Of a stretch of DNA of 64,000 nt, positions 60,308 through 64,000 are shown in pieces. Each line of letters begins with the position of its first letter. Position 1 is the stretch's first letter. A program made the position numbers and the translations under genes. This DNA comes from Combretum micranthum (Eukaryota > Streptophyta > Magnoliopsida > Myrtales > Combretaceae). Below the pieces are notes generated by a model, which was given only the letters and a program-made list of their open reading frames with translations, was not told the DNA's origin and searched no databases. Where the stretch lies: NCBI GenBank assembly GCA_024138025.1, contig JAMXBD010001048.1, positions 310,001 to 374,000 on the forward strand, written 5' to 3'.

Positions 60308-61726
60308 ATGTTGATGTACAGACCATCTGGAAGAGGTCGTGGACGACCCCCACGTCGTACTTATGTTTTTCATAGAGATCCTGAACCTCAAGCAGCTCCG
60401 CCCGAACAAGATGCACCACCGCCGCCTCCAAGGCAAGATAGATCTGATGAAGTTTTGGCTGCCATTGCTCGTTTGGCAGATATAGTTGGAGCTTTAGCAC
60501 AAGGAGGTCCGCAAGCTCCGGCCCCAGCAGTACCAGTACCACCACCCCCGGTGATCCCAGTAGCTCCAGCAGCACCAGCACCACCACCTCCGGTGATTCC
60601 AGTAGCCCCAGCGGCACCAGTACCACCTCCAGAAATTCCAGTTGATCCAGTTCCACTGCCTCCACTACCACCAAGACCATATAGGAGCATGTTACCTGAG
60701 TTTATTAAATGCAACAGGTATTTTGATGGATCCTACGGCCAGCCAGATGAGGCCGAAGACTGGTTAGCCCAAGTGGAGAGATCTTTTGCTGCTTTTGAGG
60801 TACCAGAAAATTTGAAGACTGAATATGGTACCTATATGCTCAAATTCCGTGCTCGTACTTGGTGGGAATCGAGGAAAAGGGATTTGGTAAATCCAATAGC
60901 CTGGGAAATTTTTCGACAAGAATTCTTAAAAGAATATTTTCCAACAAGTTTGAAAGTGCAATACAGTGCTAATTTCTTGCATATTTCTCAGCAAGGACGC
61001 CCCATCGATCAATATGAAACTGAATTCAGCAAGTTATTACAACATGCCCCTGAGTCTTACCGAAATAGTGAGGAGTTAAAAATGCAAGTTTTTCTCAGTG
61101 GGTTGGATGAAGATATGAGGTGTAGATTAGAAGAATTTGGAGTTAACACCTATCAGGCTTTGGTGGAGAAAGCTCGGGTGTTAGAGAATGCTAGAAAAAG
61201 AAAAAGTAAGCAAGAAGAAAAAAAGGTGAATGTGTTCGGAAGAAGACCATTTGAAGGGCCAAGATTCAAAAATAGATTTAAGAAACCCATATTTCAAAGG
61301 CCCTACTCTGGTAAGAAGAGCAGAAATAGTCAGGATGTCAAATGCTGGAAATGCAATGGAGACCATAAACCAAGGTCTTGCCCCCAATTGAGGAATAAAT
61401 GTTATTTCTGTGGAGATGCTACGCATTTGATTAATGATTGTCCAAAGAAACCAGTTACTACTTGTTTCATTTGTAAACAAACTGGGCACTTCTCTAACAC
61501 TTGCCCAAAAAGACAGATGAATGCAATCAAACCAGTAATTGGTACAGGAAGTAATTCTGCTGAAAGGAAGAATGGAGGACAGAGTAATCGTTCTGGAGGA
61601 CGACTATTCAATCTTGAAACTACTTGGGATTGTGGTTATGATGAGGATCAAATCCCAGAATTGACTGGAATGGATCATGAAGATGTTTATTCTTCCGGAC
61701 TTATTGCAGGTATATATCTAAGTTAA
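60308..61726 (+). CDS. gag: Tekay-like Gag polyprotein with three zinc knuckles
   Basis: Uninterrupted 472 codons. Gag packages the element RNA into cytoplasmic particles. Features in order: basic Arg/Gly N-terminus (SGRGRGRPPRR), a Pro/Ala/Val-rich segment at about 70-120 (repeated PPPPVIPVAPA), the Gag core at about 130-290 (FIKCNRYFDGSYGQPDEAEDW, TWWESRKRDL, EYFPTSLKVQY, FLHISQQGRPIDQYETEF, FLSGLDEDM), a basic linker, then three CCHC-type knuckles at about 345-400 (CWKCNGDHKPRSC with short C-x2-C-x3-H spacing; CYFCGDATHLINDC; CFICKQTGHFSNTC). The stop TAA lies only 15 bases after a splice-donor-like GCAG/GTATAT, so this frame is the unspliced product; splicing would extend it into Pol. ATG 60308 is followed within two codons by ATG 60314; either could be the start. 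Confidence 0.93.
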   Translation: MLMYRPSGRGRGRPPRRTYVFHRDPEPQAAPPEQDAPPPPPRQDRSDEVLAAIARLADIVGALAQGGPQAPAPAVPVPPPPVIPVAPAAPAPPPPVIPVAPAAPVPPPEIPVDPVPLPPLPPRPYRSMLPEFIKCNRYFDGSYGQPDEAEDWLAQVERSFAAFEVPENLKTEYGTYMLKFRARTWWESRKRDLVNPIAWEIFRQEFLKEYFPTSLKVQYSANFLHISQQGRPIDQYETEFSKLLQHAPESYRNSEELKMQVFLSGLDEDMRCRLEEFGVNTYQALVEKARVLENARKRKSKQEEKKVNVFGRRPFEGPRFKNRFKKPIFQRPYSGKKSRNSQDVKCWKCNGDHKPRSCPQLRNKCYFCGDATHLINDCPKKPVTTCFICKQTGHFSNTCPKRQMNAIKPVIGTGSNSAERKNGGQSNRSGGRLFNLETTWDCGYDEDQIPELTGMDHEDVYSSGLIAGIYLS

Positions 61727-61874
61727 ACTCTTTTCTTTTACTAAAGTAGGAATTTCAATATTCTTAGAGGTAAAGCCCTAGTAGTAAATTAGACTTGTTA
61801 AGTTGATTTAGGTTGATAATAGAAAACACTAATAGTTTCCGTTTTGAATAACTTTACATAATTCGTTAATTCAG
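61710..61874 (+). other. Candidate 165-nt intron between gag and pol
   Basis: Donor GCAG/GTATATATC and acceptor GTTAATTCAG/GAAATAT. The removed segment contains the gag stop and further stops, is AT-rich and of ordinary plant intron size. The join restores one frame from the last Gag residues directly into protease (GLIAG then NISIANHIVYALFDSG). In related elements without an intron the corresponding residues are continuous. This is inferred from sequence only. Confidence 0.7.
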
Positions 61875-62280
61875 GAAATATTTCCATAGCAAATCATATC
61901 GTCTATGCCTTGTTTGATTCTGGTGCTACACACTCTTTCATCACTCCCAAGGCAGCAAAACGAACCGGGATGCCCACAACAGTGATTCCAGGAAGTTTTA
62001 GTGTGAAGATCCAACTGGTAGTATTGTGAATTCTAAGGAAGTAATTAAGGATTGTCCCTTAAATTACAGATCATGATACTACTACGATTTGATAGTATTG
62101 GAAATAAATAATATGAAGATTTTGGGCATGAATTGGATGACCAAAACAAAAGTTACAATTGATTGCCAGAGGAAAGAAGTAAATTTCCAAGCTGCAAATG
62201 GATCGAGTTGTTTTTGTTGGAGGATTGGTGATTCCACAACAAAAGGAATTAAGTTCATTTGAACTAATGTTAAGTAATGG
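61875..62280 (+). pseudogene. Protease region of the Tekay-like element, with breaks
   Basis: Retropepsin domain with the standard D-S-G triad (LFDSGATHSF, near 61915) and the downstream DLIVLEINN ... ILGMNWM block (62090-62140). One base is missing near 62000-62006, an in-frame TGA occurs at 62068-62070, and a further shift falls near 62200-62215 before the RT frame. Some of these may be consensus errors; the TGA needs a substitution or two shifts. Confidence 0.75.
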
Positions 62281-63228
62281 CATCGTCAATGGGATTCAAA
62301 CTTTCTGTATGCTTCTGAGGGAGAAAAGAAAGAAGATAATATTGCGGAAATTTTGGTAGTAAAAGAATTTCTTGATGTTTTTCCGGAAAAGTTATCGAGT
62401 TTACCACCAAAACGGGAAATTGATTTTGGAATTGATTTGGTACCTGGTACCGAACCAATCTCAAAGGCACCATATAGAATGGCTCCACTTGAACTACGGG
62501 AATTAAAGAAACAATTGCAAGAATTATTGGAGCAAGGTTTTATCAGACCTAGTGTTTCTCCTTGGGGAGCCCCTGTTTTATTCGTAAGGAAAAAGGATAA
62601 TTCGCTGAGGTTGTGTATTGATTATAGAGAGTTGAATAAAGTAACAATAAAGAACAAATATCCTTTGCCGCGTATTGATGATTTGTTTGATCAATTACAA
62701 GGGGCTACCGTTTTCTCCCGAATTGACTTGAGATCGGGTTATCATCAACTCAGAATTAAGCCTGAAGATGTGCCAAAAACAGCTTTTCGAACCAGATATG
62801 GGCACTATGAGTTTTTGGTTATGCCATTTGGCTTGACCAATGCCCCTGCTGCGTTTATGGATTTAATGAATCGGATATACAGATCATTATTGGATAAATG
62901 TGTCATTGTTTTCATCGATGACATTTTAGTCTATTCAACGACTGCTGAACAACACGTTGAGCATCTAAGACTGGCATTACAAATTTTGAGAGAACACAAA
63001 TTGTATGCCAAATTTTCCAAATGTGATTTCTGGTTAAATGAAATTTCTTTTCTAGGGCACGTAATTTCAGGAAAAGGTGTATCTGTGGATCCTGCAAAGA
63101 TCGAAGCAATTGTTAGTTGGAAACAACCAGAAAATGTTACAGAGATAAGAAGCTTCTTGGGGTTAGCAGGTTATTACAGAAAATTTGTGAAGGATTTTTC
63201 AAAAATTGCTCGACCCCTTACCAATTGA
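62281..63228 (+). CDS. pol: Reverse transcriptase of the Tekay-like element
   Basis: A long open frame with all RT blocks: [19 protein letters not shown] (62580-62640), [31 protein letters not shown] (62715-62760), [12 protein letters not shown], catalytic [12 protein letters not shown] (62905-62940; F-I-D-D), [11 protein letters not shown] (63050), [14 protein letters not shown] (63150-63190). It copies element RNA into DNA in cytoplasmic particles. It would be translated as part of Gag-Pol, not from its own start. The frame ends at TGA 63226-63228 because of one missing base in a T run (63225-63226); the next frame continues at once into RNase H. Confidence 0.93.
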   Translation, partial: HRQWDSNFLYASEGEKKEDNIAEILVVKEFLDVFPEKLSSLPPKREIDFGIDLVPGTEPISKAPYRMAPLELRELKKQLQELLEQGFIRPSVSPWGAPVLFVRKKDNSLRLCIDYRELNKVTIKNKYPLPRIDDLFDQLQGATVFSRIDLRSGYHQLRIKPEDVPKTAFRTRYGHYEFLVMPFGLTNAPAAFMDLMNRIYRSLLDKCVIVFIDDILVYSTTAEQHVEHLRLALQILREHKLYAKFSKCDFWLNEISFLGHVISGKGVSVDPAKIEAIVSWKQPENVTEIRSFLGLAGYYRKFVKDFSKIARPLTN

Positions 63229-64000
63229 CTCAAAAGTATGAGAAGTTTGAATGGAATGATAAGAGAGAGGAAAGTTTCCAGGAGTTAAAGAAAAGATTGG
63301 TCTCAGCACCGATATTAACCTTGCCAAATAGTGAAATACCATTCACTGTTCACAGCGATGCATCAAAAAATGGGCTTGGTTGTGTGTTGATGCAAAATGG
63401 TAAGGTAATTGCTTATGCTTCAAGGCAATTGAGACCCTCTGAGAAAAATTATCCTACCCACGATTTAGAGCTAGCAGCAGTTGTCTTTGCTCTCAAGCTA
63501 TGGCGACATTATTTATATGGGCAAAGATGTGAGATTTATTCAGATCATCAGAGTCTTAAATATTTATTCACTCAAAAGGAATTAAATATGAGACAAAGAA
63601 GATGGTTGGAGTTAATCAAGGATTATGATCTTAGAATAAATTATTGTCCTGGAAAAGTAAATGCTGTAGCTGACGCTTTAAGTAGGAAAAATCATGCAGA
63701 AGTTGCCGCATTACTTACGTCTCAAAAAGAGATGATTCGAGAATTTGAACGCTTGAATATTGAATTTACTTGGCATGAATCAGAGGTTGAGTTGGCTAAT
63801 ATAATAATTGAGCCCACATTGATTGAAAGGATAAAAGAAGCTCAGCAGCATGACTCCACCTTGCTTTTGGTGAAACAAGAAACACAACAAGGAAGGTATA
63901 CAGATTTCAAAATTGGATGATGGATTGATACGCCTGAATAACAGATTATGTGTGCCTAATGATCAAGAACTTCGGAAGGAGATTATGAGTGAAGCTCATA
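63229..64000 (+). CDS. pol: RNase H and connection of the Tekay-like Pol, runs off the window
   Basis: Continues RT in the neighbouring frame: [18 protein letters not shown], then RNase H with [18 protein letters not shown] (63345-63400), [22 protein letters not shown] (E in DLEL), [12 protein letters not shown] (63540-63570) and AVADALSRK (63665-63690), giving the usual D-E-D-D set. A stop at about 63920 follows another likely one-base shift (GRYTDFKIG, then [13 protein letters not shown] sequence in another frame to the window end), leading toward integrase. Confidence 0.88.

Larger units (their letters stand above)
55447..64000 (+). mobile_element. Tekay-like Ty3/gypsy element, 5' 8.5 kb, continues past window end
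   Basis: 5' LTR (55447-58572), tRNA-iMet primer site, extra spliced ORF, gag, protease, RT and RNase H in order on the plus strand; integrase and the 3' LTR lie beyond 64000. The RT sequence ([38 protein letters not shown]), long LTRs and Gag style fit the Tekay (Del) chromovirus group. Frames are open over long stretches with only a few one-base breaks and one in-frame stop, so the copy is fairly young, or intact apart from consensus errors. Confidence 0.92.

Noticed and set aside
60306..60714. Minus-strand open frames opposite gag
   Set aside because: Mirror images of the Pro/Val/Ala-rich gag repeats.
1..64000. CRISPR arrays, rRNA, tRNA genes, organelle DNA insertions
   Set aside because: None seen. 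The TGGTATCAGAGC strings are retroelement primer sites, not tRNA genes; no stretch resembled plastid or mitochondrial genes.

Overview
This is nuclear DNA from a flowering plant, most likely a eudicot. It is AT-rich, the genes have GT-AG introns, two recognisable genes encode organelle-targeted proteins typical of land plants, and most of the rest is LTR retrotransposons and small DNA-transposon derivatives. No rRNA, tRNA, CRISPR array or bacterial-style operon was seen. I cannot name the species.

Layout. 1-1427 is the 5' part of a minus-strand Ty3/gypsy LTR (family A). 2873-4329 is an mTERF4 (BSM/RUG2)-type gene, followed by an unrecognised small spliced gene model (4660-5293, possible further exon to 5576). 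5.6-9.5 kb is AT-rich, with a hAT-type MITE (7749-8394) and a 200-bp tandem duplication. 9.58-26.67 kb is a nest of Tekay-like Ty3/gypsy pieces: family A LTRs in both orientations, a gag fragment, a broken integrase, and a solo LTR (16676-20050) that split the integrase and left the target duplication GCACC. 29.0-31.6 kb is a four-exon pTAC13-type gene (NusG-like NGN plus KOW). 32.86-33.77 kb holds a Mutator-type MITE (9-bp duplication) and a second hAT-type MITE (8-bp duplication). 34913-40218 is a structurally complete minus-strand chromovirus with two LTRs, primer site, polypurine tract and 5-bp duplication, but broken reading frames. 42.5-47.5 kb holds a long-inverted-repeat element, a MITE, an old LTR remnant and a 322-bp TRIM element. 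47.5-55.4 kb is AT-rich with little recognisable. From 55447 to the window end runs a plus-strand Tekay-like element: 3.1-kb LTR, primer site, an extra ORF, gag, protease, RT and RNase H.

Most unusual: the last element appears to use splicing twice. A 111-nt intron in the leader joins a short ATG exon to an extra, gag-like ORF placed before gag. A 165-nt GT-AG intron sits exactly between gag and protease, so the unspliced RNA ends Gag and the spliced RNA continues into Pol. This resembles the logic known for Ogre elements but in a Tekay-like element.

A caution applies to the whole window. The mTERF gene, the pTAC13 gene and the last retroelement all carry isolated one-base frameshifts, mostly next to 2-7 base homopolymers, in otherwise well preserved reading frames. 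This looks like uncorrected long-read consensus error, so 'broken' calls for the host genes should be held lightly.
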